From the NCBI GenBank assembly GCA_027452065.1, contig DAIDHC010000005.1, positions 1 through 61,703 on the forward strand: a stretch of 61,703 nt of DNA, in the 5' to 3' direction. Numbering within the stretch: the stretch's first letter is position 1; each line of letters starts with the position of its first letter. This DNA is from Bryobacterales bacterium. GTDB lineage: Bacteria > Acidobacteriota > Terriglobia > Bryobacterales > Bryobacteraceae. Shown here piece by piece: positions 16,897 through 25,295 of the stretch. The notes below the pieces were generated by a model. The model ran no database searches and had not been told where the DNA came from. It was given only the letters and a program-made list of their open reading frames with translations. Position numbers and translations under genes: made by a program.

Positions 16897-17883
16897 CTAT
16901 TGTGTTCCGGTCAAACCGCGCCGGGCGAGCAGCGCCTGCAAACCCGCGCCACCGGCCTCACCGTCTATCCACGGTGTGGCTTTGACCGCGGCGTGAAACG
17001 ACTCGCCGGGCCGTAATACGCGATGCGTGCCGGCCTCGCACGCCTCGGACAGGGTCACCGGCACGCTCGTCCAGGGTTCGATCACGGCCAGATAATGACC
17101 GCGCCAGCCGCCATAGCTCAGCCACAGCCAAAGATGCGGGCACGTATCGAGCGGGAATTCCACCAGAATCCCGGATTTCCGGTGCGGGTACTCGATGGCG
17201 TACCATCCGGCCCACAGATCTAAAGCATAGTGTCCGGCGTTGTGATTGCCGGCCTCCGGCACCAGGCTCATGTCGGCGCGGCCGTGCAGCGTTTCGACCA
17301 CCGGCCAGGAGTAGCTCTGTCCCGGCTCTCCCAAACGCGATGGATTCGCCACGCTGACCAGACCGCTTCGCGCCGGTATGTGAAGGCGGCAGCCCGCTTC
17401 AATCGCGAATGCCGGGTGCGTACCCCAGATGAAATCCAACGGCGCATAGCCTTCGTGCCGGATGGTGAACTCCATCTCCAGCGTCTCGCCGTTCAACCGC
17501 AGCAGTTTCCCGGCGCGGACCGGGCTGATGGGCCCTCCCGCCGACAAACGCACCCACGGATGCTCGGCATCCTGATCGAGGCCCTCAATGTTCCAGCTCA
17601 CCGAGCGCAATTCACCCAGGTTCGGATAGACCTCACCGGCGTGCGTGCATGTCTCGCAGGTCGGGAACGCGTCGTCCCATCCGCCGCACCAGTAGTTGTC
17701 GAAGTTCGCCTCGACCGGATAGGGCTGCGGCAGAACGCGGGGGTTGTGCCAGAGATAGTTCTGCCCGGAAGGCCGATGAATGAGGTCGTAAATTTTGGCG
17801 CCGACGCCGGCCAGTATCGAGACGTCGAGGCTTGGATTGGAGAGCCGAATCACCCGCAGTGGCGCCCAGGCGTCATCGAGCAT
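16897..17883 (-). CDS. Aldose-1-epimerase-like (galactose-mutarotase fold) protein
   Basis: A 328-residue protein of the galactose-mutarotase superfold, nearest in pattern to the DUF4432/DUF5107 groups. Supporting blocks are DVSILAGVGAKIYDLIHRPSGQN near the N-terminus, FDNYWCGGWDDAFPTC at about residues 60-76, FIWGTHPAFAIEAGC in the middle and HLWLWLSYGGWRGHYLAVIEPWTS near the C-terminus. Such proteins bind free or oxidised sugars and may epimerise the anomeric carbon. It is the first gene of the left arm, divergent from the GntR regulator. A TATGAT hexamer ends six bases before the ATG, so the transcript may be leaderless. No signal peptide. Confidence 0.75.
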   Translation of the reverse strand: MLDDAWAPLRVIRLSNPSLDVSILAGVGAKIYDLIHRPSGQNYLWHNPRVLPQPYPVEANFDNYWCGGWDDAFPTCETCTHAGEVYPNLGELRSVSWNIEGLDQDAEHPWVRLSAGGPISPVRAGKLLRLNGETLEMEFTIRHEGYAPLDFIWGTHPAFAIEAGCRLHIPARSGLVSVANPSRLGEPGQSYSWPVVETLHGRADMSLVPEAGNHNAGHYALDLWAGWYAIEYPHRKSGILVEFPLDTCPHLWLWLSYGGWRGHYLAVIEPWTSVPVTLSEACEAGTHRVLRPGESFHAAVKATPWIDGEAGGAGLQALLARRGLTGTQ

Positions 17884-17942
17884 TGATAGATCATACCATT
17901 TCGCCGGGCGGGCAATCTCCGCTAAGATTGTGGCAGTCGGTT
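17884..17942. promoter_or_regulatory. Divergent promoter region of the catabolic island with a GntR-like operator candidate
   Basis: 59-bp gap between the epimerase-like gene (-) and the GntR regulator (+). At 17884-17898 the minus strand reads TGGTA-TGATC-TATCA, an imperfect inverted repeat of the TGGTA-N5-TACCA kind used by FadR/FCD regulators. It overlaps a minus-strand -10 hexamer TATGAT (17890-17895). On the + strand TAAGAT at 17923-17928 is a possible -10 for the regulator. The octamer TATGATCT recurs in the receptor promoter. The operator is a candidate only. Confidence 0.5.
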
Positions 17943-18647
17943 ATGAGGCAAAGAAGCTTCCGTAACGGCAGGTTGAGCCAGCAGGTGGTGGACGAAGTGC
18001 GCCGTCTGATCTCGGAGGAATACTCCAAGCCCGGCTCCCGGCTGCCCAAAGAGTCGGAGTTGGCCGACCGTTTTCAGGTGAGCCGCATTGTCGTCCGGGA
18101 GGCGATGAAAATCCTCGAGGACCGCGGCGTGGTAGAGGTACGCGCGGGCCGGGGCACCCTGACCGTCGCGCCGTCGCCGGATCGCGTCCGGGAGTCGCTG
18201 CTGCGTCTGTTCGGCGACCAGCCGATGCCGACGCTTCGCGAGATGGAGTCGCTGCTGGAGTTGCGCCAGGTGCTCGAGGAAACCAGCGCCTCACTGGCCG
18301 CCATTCGGGCCACCGGCGAGGACATTCAGGCCATAGAGTCCGCGCTCACGGAGATGTCCCGCGAAGATGCCGATCTCAACGAAACCATCGAGGCCGATCT
18401 CCGCTTCCACCGCGCCGTGATGCATGCCGCGCACAACCAGTACCTCGAGCTCGTCGCCGACCCGGTCATGTCCGTCTTCCTGCTCCAGATCCGGCTCACC
18501 GATAGCTTCGATACCGGCCTCGGCCTGCATCGCGACATTCTGATGCAGATAAAAGCCCACAATCCGGTGGGCGCGCGGCAGGCCGTCCGCCGGCTGATGA
18601 AGCAGACTTTGCACGACTCCCGCAACGCTCTGAAAAGCCTTCATTAA
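17943..18647 (+). CDS. GntR-family (FadR/FCD) transcriptional regulator of the island
   Basis: A 234-residue regulator. The N-terminal winged helix is typical GntR (SRLPKESELADRFQVSRIVVREAMKILEDRGVVEVRAGRGT, read here in parts, residues about 30-70). The C-terminal all-helical FCD domain keeps the acidic/His metal and ligand site residues (EADLRFHRAVMHAAHN, GLHRDIL). FCD regulators usually repress sugar-acid or organic-acid catabolism and release DNA when they bind the substrate or an intermediate. It stands between the two arms of the island, so it probably controls both and itself. The start was chosen at the ATG just before the first helix; no strong ribosome site is visible. Confidence 0.9.
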   Translation: MRQRSFRNGRLSQQVVDEVRRLISEEYSKPGSRLPKESELADRFQVSRIVVREAMKILEDRGVVEVRAGRGTLTVAPSPDRVRESLLRLFGDQPMPTLREMESLLELRQVLEETSASLAAIRATGEDIQAIESALTEMSREDADLNETIEADLRFHRAVMHAAHNQYLELVADPVMSVFLLQIRLTDSFDTGLGLHRDILMQIKAHNPVGARQAVRRLMKQTLHDSRNALKSLH

Positions 18648-18738
18648 GATCATCGAGCCGAGGTCACACCAGCGATGGCCGAACGCGGTCGCGGGCGGCG
18701 CAGGCTTGTGGGGCGGCTGCATCCGGTCATATTTTGAA

Positions 18739-18767
18739 TTGACAAAGAATCGGATGTAACATATGAT
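18739..18767 (+). promoter_or_regulatory. Near-consensus sigma70 promoter of the receptor operon
   Basis: TTGACA (18739-18744), a 17-bp spacer, then TATGAT (18762-18767). This is a perfect -35, a 5/6 -10 and the optimal spacing, rare in such a GC-rich genome. Transcription would start near 18774, about 24 bases before the receptor ATG, which has a GGGAGG ribosome site (18786-18791). The octamer TATGATCT overlaps the -10 and also occurs in the divergent gap near 17.9 kb, a possible half-site for the GntR regulator. Confidence 0.8.
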
Positions 18768-18797
18768 CTTTTCATCTCGTCCACTGGGAGGCCCCAA

Positions 18798-21700
18798 ATG
18801 CGTTCTTTTCGAGTCTTCACCCCACGCTCCGCGGCTCAGGCACTTTCCCCGGCCCTGTTGACAATCTGCGCGCTCTTCCTTTTTGCTGGCGGGCTCCATG
18901 CGCAGATCAACACCGGAAAGATCACCGGCATAGTTACGGATAGCGGCGGAGGCGTCGTGGCTGCGGCCGACATTAAGGCGGCCAACACGCAAACCGGAGT
19001 CGTCACCAATGCGAAAACACAGGATAACGGCAGCTACCTGATCAACTTTCTCATCCCGGGCACATATACCGTGACCGTTGAGTCGCCCGGCTTTCAGCGC
19101 AGCATCGAGAATGGAGTCGACGTCAACGCGGGAGACTCCGTTCGCCTTGATTTTTCCCTCAAAGTCGGTGAAGTGCAGCAATCGGTCGAAGTCCAGGCGC
19201 ATCCGCTGGCCGTGAATACGGAGAGCGCCGAGCTCACCCAGACCTTCAATTACAAGGCACTCGACCAACTCCCCAATATGGATCGCAACCCGCTTTACCA
19301 GCTGAACCTGATGCCGGGAGCGAACAACGGGGGGGGAAGCGGCAACTACGGAAGCAACGGAGGGGAGAACGGATCGGCCGTCGGCCTCACCCGGCCACAA
19401 CTGGCCTCAATCGGCGGCGTCGATGCGAATGCGAACGGCGTTTACATCGAAGGAATCTACAATCGGGAGCCCCAAAACGCCTACATCGGCGTCGTGCCTC
19501 CCATCGAAGGCATCGAGGAAGTGCAGGTTTACGCCGGCAAATATGACGCCGAATACGGCTTCTCCGGCAGCGCCGTCATCAACGTCGTCACCAAATCCGG
19601 CACCAACGAACTGCACGGCGCGGCCTTCGAGTACTTGCGCAACAATGCAACGGACGCCAATAACTACTTCGCCACAAGCTCAACGCCGTTCCGCCGGAAC
19701 CAGTTTGGCGGCGCACTCGGCGGCCCGGTCCGCAAGAACCGCCTCTTCTTCTTTGCCGACTACCAGGGCACGCTGTTCAGCACGAGCACGTCGGAATTCA
19801 CCAGCGCACCGACGGCGCAAATGTACAACGGCAACTTCTCCGAACTCTATTCCCTCGCTCCCCCTTCCGGAAGCACCACCAGCGCTTATTCCCAGATCTA
19901 TGACCCGTTCAGCCGGACATTCGACGGCAACGGCAATCAGCTATCCGTTACTCCGTTTCCCGGCAACATCATTCCCCCGTCGCGCTACGACCCGGCCGCG
20001 GCGAAGATGAACGCCATCCATATCTTCGGCGTCGCCAACTTACCCGGGATCACCAATAACCTCCAGTATCTTTACAGTAACCAGCAAGACTCCCACGAGG
20101 CGGACGGCCGCGTCGATTTCAACTATTCCGACAAACATCGACTCTTCTTCCGCTATTCCATCCTCGACTCTGCCAACGCCAATTCCACCAACATCAATCA
20201 GTTCTTCCAGGACGGCCAGGCCAACTCTCGCAGTCTCAACCAGAACATGCAACTGACGCTGTTGAGCACCTTCAGCGCCAACCAGGCCAACGAGGCCCGG
20301 CTCGGGTACAACCGGACACATGTCAACACCGGAACCAACGCCATGGGCCAGAACTGGAATAACTCCTTCGGTATCCCCAACGGCAATCTCGGCGACCCGA
20401 TGACACAAGGCATCTTCGAACTCTCCTCGCTGCCGCCCATCAACAATTTCGGCCAACCCGACTGGGTAGCCTTCATTATCAGCAACACCATCGCCGCCAC
20501 CGACAACTACACGCTGGTCAAGGGCCGCAACATATTCAAATTCGGAGTCAACTTCAACCACATCGAAGATACGTCGGCCGACACCATCGGCGGCGACAAT
20601 CCGCGCGGCTCGCTTTCCTTCGATCCGGCCATGACCTCCTACAACGGCGTCGCGCCCCCGTTCGCATATCCCAGTTTTCTCCTCGGAACGATGACCGGCA
20701 GCGCCCGAGCGCGGTTTGTCAACGGCTGGCCCTATCAGACTTACTGGCAGAACGCGTTCTACGCACAGGATGACATTAAGCTTCTCCCCTCCCTCACGTT
20801 GAACATCGGATTCCGTTACGAAGTGACAACGCGTCCCATTGAGCGCTTCAACCGCCAATCGAACTGGGATCCGAGAACGAACCAGCTTGTCGTAGCCACC
20901 GCAAACGACCGGAGCCCGTCGCTGAATCTCGATGCGGGCGACGTGGGGCCCCGGATCGGTCTGGCCTGGTCGCCGGATAAAGGAAAAACCAGCATTCGGG
21001 CCGGCTTCGGCATCTCCTACTGGCAAGCCTATTGGAGCGGCCCGCTCACCATTCTCGGCCTCGGCTATCCGAACTACGCCAAGCAGCAGTATCTGTCCTC
21101 CAATAACATGACTCCGAATCTGCTGCTGTCGTCCCAAGGGCTGCCGCTGGCCTCGGCGGTGTATAACTCCAACGGCACTCTGGCGATTCCCGCGAACGCC
21201 GTAATCCGTGGCACTAACTACAACTGGCAGAGCCAGCAAGTTGCCCAAACGACGGTCGACATCCAGCGCGAGATAACCCGCGGCATCCTTGTCGACATCG
21301 GTTATCTCAGCGTCCGCGGCCTGCACAATAACCACACGACGAACATCAATCAGGCGCCGCCCCAGCCTTTGGGAGCGGATTATAACCTGGCCCGGCCGCT
21401 CGCCAATCTTTACCCGCAACTTGGCGACATCCCCATCCAGTATTCAGACGCCGCCAGTTGGTACGATGCCGTTACGGCTCGCGTGGTTGCCCGGCCCGGA
21501 CACGGCTTGACAGTAAGCGCAAGCTACGCCCATGGCCGCAATTTCGCCAACGGAAACAACATCGACCAGACAAATCTCTGGCAGTACTACGGTCCCACCC
21601 AGCAGGACATCGCTCACATTTTCAGCGCTCAAATTACCTACGAACTCCCGTTCGGCAAGGGACGCCAGTATCTGGCAAGCTCCAACCGTCTCGTCGACGC

Positions 21701-22145
21701 GATTGTCGGCGGATGGGATTATTCAGCCTTCGTCACGATTCGCAGCGGACTGCGATTCGACGTGAACTCGGGCGTCAGCCTGCTCAACAACGGCCAGGGC
21801 AATCGCGCCAACCGCACGTGCAACGGGGCGATCTCCAACCCGACCGTCAACAACTGGTTCAACACGAGCTGTTTCTCCGACGTGACGGTTCCCGACACTT
21901 ACGGCAACGCGGGCATAAATCCGCTGTACACCGATGGCTTGCAACAGCTCGACTCGAGCCTGTTTAAGACCTTCACGCTCACCGAGCGCTTCTCGCTGCA
22001 GTTCCGCGCCGACGCATTCAACACGTTCAACCATCCGAATTTCTCCGCTCCCGATGCCTTCGTCGGCGACCCGAGCATGGGCCAGATCTTCTCTACTTCG
22101 GTCGACAATCGGCGCATGCAGTTTGGCTTACGCTTATTCTTTTAG
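18798..22145 (+). CDS. Oar-like TonB-dependent outer-membrane receptor with carboxypeptidase-regulatory domain
   Basis: A 1115-residue outer-membrane protein. After a signal peptide (ends near LHAQ, residue 35), residues 40-120 form a carboxypeptidase-regulatory-like beta domain (ITGIVTDSGGGVVAAADIKA, NGSYLINFLIPGTYTVTVESPGF, read in parts). A plug domain follows (about 125-260, with SGSAVINVVTKSGTNELHG), then a barrel of more than 800 residues rich in aromatic strands, ending RLFF. This is the class expanded in acidobacteria for uptake of large carbohydrates. It has its own strong promoter and heads the right arm, so it most likely imports the substrate handled by the downstream enzymes. Confidence 0.9.
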   Translation: MRSFRVFTPRSAAQALSPALLTICALFLFAGGLHAQINTGKITGIVTDSGGGVVAAADIKAANTQTGVVTNAKTQDNGSYLINFLIPGTYTVTVESPGFQRSIENGVDVNAGDSVRLDFSLKVGEVQQSVEVQAHPLAVNTESAELTQTFNYKALDQLPNMDRNPLYQLNLMPGANNGGGSGNYGSNGGENGSAVGLTRPQLASIGGVDANANGVYIEGIYNREPQNAYIGVVPPIEGIEEVQVYAGKYDAEYGFSGSAVINVVTKSGTNELHGAAFEYLRNNATDANNYFATSSTPFRRNQFGGALGGPVRKNRLFFFADYQGTLFSTSTSEFTSAPTAQMYNGNFSELYSLAPPSGSTTSAYSQIYDPFSRTFDGNGNQLSVTPFPGNIIPPSRYDPAAAKMNAIHIFGVANLPGITNNLQYLYSNQQDSHEADGRVDFNYSDKHRLFFRYSILDSANANSTNINQFFQDGQANSRSLNQNMQLTLLSTFSANQANEARLGYNRTHVNTGTNAMGQNWNNSFGIPNGNLGDPMTQGIFELSSLPPINNFGQPDWVAFIISNTIAATDNYTLVKGRNIFKFGVNFNHIEDTSADTIGGDNPRGSLSFDPAMTSYNGVAPPFAYPSFLLGTMTGSARARFVNGWPYQTYWQNAFYAQDDIKLLPSLTLNIGFRYEVTTRPIERFNRQSNWDPRTNQLVVATANDRSPSLNLDAGDVGPRIGLAWSPDKGKTSIRAGFGISYWQAYWSGPLTILGLGYPNYAKQQYLSSNNMTPNLLLSSQGLPLASAVYNSNGTLAIPANAVIRGTNYNWQSQQVAQTTVDIQREITRGILVDIGYLSVRGLHNNHTTNINQAPPQPLGADYNLARPLANLYPQLGDIPIQYSDAASWYDAVTARVVARPGHGLTVSASYAHGRNFANGNNIDQTNLWQYYGPTQQDIAHIFSAQITYELPFGKGRQYLASSNRLVDAIVGGWDYSAFVTIRSGLRFDVNSGVSLLNNGQGNRANRTCNGAISNPTVNNWFNTSCFSDVTVPDTYGNAGINPLYTDGLQQLDSSLFKTFTLTERFSLQFRADAFNTFNHPNFSAPDAFVGDPSMGQIFSTSVDNRRMQFGLRLFF

Positions 22146-22200
22146 CTCCGCCGAAGGGAAACTTGCCGGGTATGCAAACACTGCAGATGGAGGCCGCGGG

Positions 22201-22974
22201 ATGAGGCTGAAAAACCGTGTGGCCGTGGTTACGGGTGCGGGGGCCGGTATCGGCCGCGGGATTGCGCGCGCCTTCGCAGCCGAAGGCGCCTCGGTTGTCA
22301 TCGCCGACATTCAAGCGGACGCGGCCCGTCAGACGGCCTCGATGATTGCCGATTCCGGCGGTTCCGCTGTCGCGGTTCCCACCGACGTCGCCGATCCGGC
22401 CTCGGTCGAGAGGCTCGCCGCCGAAACCGTGCGTAAATTTGGCGCCGTCCACATCCTCATGAACAACGCCGCTATTCAGGTGAACAAGTTCATCGAAGAC
22501 ACGAGCCCGGAGGAGTGGGCCCGTCAAATGGCCGTGAATGCCGGCGGCGTATTTTTGTGTAGCAAATACTTTCTGCCGCATCTTCGCGCGTCGAAGGGTT
22601 GTATCATCAACATGTCGTCGGTGAATGCCACCTTCGTCGAGCCGATGTGCTCCGGTTACTGTGCGACGAAGGCGGCGATTCTCGGCTTCACCAAGGCATT
22701 GGCTATCGATCACGGCCGCGAGGGAATACGCGTGAACGCCATCTGTCCGGGTTACATCGACGCGGGCTTGGCCGAGGGCTATTTTCTCGCCCAGCCCGAT
22801 CCGGATGCGGCGCGCGCCCAAGCCGGAAAACTGCATGCTCTGCGCCGCATTGGAACGCCGGAGGAAGTGGCGCGAGTGGCTATTTTTCTCGCGGGCGATG
22901 AGGCCTCGTTTATCACCGGCGCCGCCATTGCCGTCGATGGCGGCTTAAGTTCAGGACTGCCCCCAGGAGAATGA
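22201..22974 (+). CDS. Short-chain dehydrogenase/reductase
   Basis: A 257-residue classical SDR. It has the TGAGAGIG cofactor loop (T11-G18), NNAA at 88-91, and the catalytic set S140, Y153 and K157 in SVNATFVEPMCSGYCATK. The C-terminal IAVDGG block is typical of oxidoreductases acting on sugars or polyols. Asp at the end of beta-2 (VVIADIQ) favours NAD(H). A GGAGG ribosome site precedes the ATG. It follows the receptor by 55 bases and overlaps the aminotransferase gene by four, so an alcohol-to-ketone step followed by transamination (or the reverse) is a fair inference. Confidence 0.9.
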   Translation: MRLKNRVAVVTGAGAGIGRGIARAFAAEGASVVIADIQADAARQTASMIADSGGSAVAVPTDVADPASVERLAAETVRKFGAVHILMNNAAIQVNKFIEDTSPEEWARQMAVNAGGVFLCSKYFLPHLRASKGCIINMSSVNATFVEPMCSGYCATKAAILGFTKALAIDHGREGIRVNAICPGYIDAGLAEGYFLAQPDPDAARAQAGKLHALRRIGTPEEVARVAIFLAGDEASFITGAAIAVDGGLSSGLPPGE

Positions 22975-24329
22975 CTTCCACCATGCAAATCACCGAGCGG
23001 CAGCGTTCGCTGCTCCAACGAACGTTCATCGACTATCTTCCCACCTCTGAATTCCTCGAACATCCCCTCATCATTGACCGCGCCGAGGGTCTCTATTACT
23101 GGGACGTAGCGGGCAAACGCTACTTCGACGCGATCGGCGGAATCTTTGTCGCCATACTCGGCCACCGACATCCTCGCGTCATGAAGGCCATGCGCGATCA
23201 GATGGACAAGCTGACCTTCGCGCCGCCCCTGCACAGCGTGACCAATGAACTGCTCGACTTCGTCGAGAAGATCGGCGAGGTGACGCCGGGGAATCTGAAA
23301 TACGTCAAACCTTACAGCGGCGGCTCCGAGGCCGTGGAATCGGCGCTCAAGTTCGCCCGCCAGTACTTTAAGCAGACGGGAAGGCCGGGTAAGTATAAGT
23401 TCATCAGCCGTTACTATGGCTACCACGGCGCCACTTTCGGGGGCATGGGCGCCAGCGGAAACGGGCCGCGAAAGTCCAAGTTCGAACCGCAGATGGACGG
23501 TTTCCTGAAAGTGTTTCCGCCCAGCCACTACCGCGATCAGTTCGGTACCTGGGAAGAGGCCAATCGGTTCGCGGCGCGATGCGTGGAAGATGTCATCGTC
23601 CAGGAAGACCCAGCCACCATTGCCGGTTTTATTGTGGAACCGATCGGGAACACCGGCGGCATCATTACGCCGACGGAGGAGTATTTCACCATCCTGCGCG
23701 AAATCTGCGACCGCCACGACGTCCTGCTCATTTTCGACGAGGTGATCACGGGATTCGCCAAGACGGGGGATATGTTTGCCGCGCAGACCTTCGGCGTCAC
23801 GCCAGACATTATCTGTACCGGGAAAGGAATATCGAGCGGCGCCGTGCCGCTCGGCGCGATGATCGCCCGCGAGGACATGGCGGAAGCGTTTGAAGGCAGA
23901 CCGGAACAGAACCTGCACTTCGCCCATGGCCACACGTTCGCCGGCAACCCCCTGGCCTGCGCCGTCGGCTCGGCCGTGCTTGACGAGATTGTGGAAAACA
24001 ACCTCTGCGCGAAAGCCGAGCGCCTGGGAGGGTACTTGCGCAGCAAGCTTACATGCCTGAAGAAGTATGGCGTCGTCCGCGAAATTCGGGGACGCGGAAT
24101 TCTGCTCGGCGTGGAGTTCGTCAAAGATACCCGAACCATGGCGCCGTTCCCGGAATTGGGCAAGCAGTTCAAACTGGCGGCGATCGAGAACGGTCTGATT
24201 CTGCGCGCCGATCCGAACTGGTTCGCCGTCGCGCCGCCATTGATCGCCGAAGAGCAGGATATTGACGAGATGTATTCTTTGATCGACTCGAGCCTCCAGC
24301 AAGCCATGGCAAGAGTGAGCCGTTCGTGA
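22971..24329 (+). CDS. Class III PLP-dependent aminotransferase
   Basis: A 452-residue fold-type I aminotransferase of class III. Signature elements are the PLP-phosphate loop YSGGSEAVESALK, the stacking region YYGYHGATFGG, the acidic ring-nitrogen partner D256 in LLIFDEVITGFAKTG, and the PLP lysine K285 in ICTGKGISSGAVPLGA. The family includes omega-amino-acid and putrescine transaminases and amino-sugar deaminating enzymes. Overlaps both neighbours by four bases (ATGA and GTGA). With the SDR before it and the lactonase after it, it may remove or add an amino group on the sugar. A second start at 22983 is possible. Confidence 0.9.
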   Translation: MTSTMQITERQRSLLQRTFIDYLPTSEFLEHPLIIDRAEGLYYWDVAGKRYFDAIGGIFVAILGHRHPRVMKAMRDQMDKLTFAPPLHSVTNELLDFVEKIGEVTPGNLKYVKPYSGGSEAVESALKFARQYFKQTGRPGKYKFISRYYGYHGATFGGMGASGNGPRKSKFEPQMDGFLKVFPPSHYRDQFGTWEEANRFAARCVEDVIVQEDPATIAGFIVEPIGNTGGIITPTEEYFTILREICDRHDVLLIFDEVITGFAKTGDMFAAQTFGVTPDIICTGKGISSGAVPLGAMIAREDMAEAFEGRPEQNLHFAHGHTFAGNPLACAVGSAVLDEIVENNLCAKAERLGGYLRSKLTCLKKYGVVREIRGRGILLGVEFVKDTRTMAPFPELGKQFKLAAIENGLILRADPNWFAVAPPLIAEEQDIDEMYSLIDSSLQQAMARVSRS

Positions 24330-25270
24330 CGGACCGCCGCAAAAAGGTTATCGACTGGCTCCTTTTGCTGAGCTGCAACCTCATGTGGGCCAGCCAGTTT
24401 GTCATGGTAAAGCTGGTGCAGACGCAGATGGGTCCGCTGTTCGCCGTCACCTTTCCCATCGCGATTTCGACCGTAATGCTACTCGTCGTGCTCCGCCGGA
24501 CGCGGCCGACCGCGATCACCCGGAGCGATCTGTGGGATTTCATTTATCTCGGAATTGCGGGGCAGTTAGTCGCCCAGTTATTCATCACCTGGGGAGTTCG
24601 ATTCGCGCCCGCCTCCAATGCGGCGCTGCTGTCCCTGGTAATGCCCGTATCGACTGCTGTAATGGCGCATTTTTTCCTCGGCGAGCGCATGTCACCTATC
24701 CGCTGGATCAGCTTCGGCCTTGCCTTCCTGGCCGTAATCATCTGTTCCGGAGTGGACTGGAACGACGTCAGCTTCGGCTTCCGTTATGCGGCAGGCAATG
24801 CGCTGATCTTTCTCAGCGTCCTCGGCAGCGCCTTTTACAACGCCTATAGCAAGAAGGTGCTCCTGCGCCACTCCCCGCTGCAGGTTCTTCTCTACAGTTA
24901 CTTCGCACTTCTCGCGGTTCTCATTCCACTTACCATCCGGCTGGAGCCGGAAGGATTCACCCGGCTGGGGCACTATTCCTCCACGGTGTGGTTCGGTCTG
25001 GCAATCCTGGCATTCTTTCAGTACTTTTTGTCGATGGTTATTTTTCTGAATGTACTTACTCGTCTGGATGCGACTCAGGCGGCGCTCTCGAACTATCTCA
25101 TTCCGTTCTTCGGCGTCCTGATCGCGTTTTTGGTGTTACACGAACGCCTTACCGGTCTGATGCTCCTGGGCGGGGTACTCGCCCTGGCGAGCACGTTGCT
25201 CATCACCGTCTGGGATGATGTCCCGAGGGACGACGAGGCGAACGTGCCGGTCGCCCAGTCCCTTCCGTAA
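24326..25270 (+). CDS. EamA/DMT-family inner-membrane transporter
   Basis: A 314-residue polytopic membrane protein with about ten hydrophobic helices and the two EamA repeats (first ends near the helix containing SFGLAFLAVIICSGV; second near LLGGVLALASTLLITVW). The C-terminus of each repeat carries the Pro/Gly-containing helix (PVSTAVMAHFFLGERM; IPFFGVLIAFLVLHERL), normal for drug/metabolite transporters. Start is GTG, overlapping the aminotransferase stop. It may bring the periplasmic product of the secreted enzymes into the cytoplasm or export an intermediate; family members do either. Confidence 0.88.
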   Translation: MTDRRKKVIDWLLLLSCNLMWASQFVMVKLVQTQMGPLFAVTFPIAISTVMLLVVLRRTRPTAITRSDLWDFIYLGIAGQLVAQLFITWGVRFAPASNAALLSLVMPVSTAVMAHFFLGERMSPIRWISFGLAFLAVIICSGVDWNDVSFGFRYAAGNALIFLSVLGSAFYNAYSKKVLLRHSPLQVLLYSYFALLAVLIPLTIRLEPEGFTRLGHYSSTVWFGLAILAFFQYFLSMVIFLNVLTRLDATQAALSNYLIPFFGVLIAFLVLHERLTGLMLLGGVLALASTLLITVWDDVPRDDEANVPVAQSLP

Positions 25271-25295
25271 CGGCGCCCGGAAGAAAGGTTTCGTA

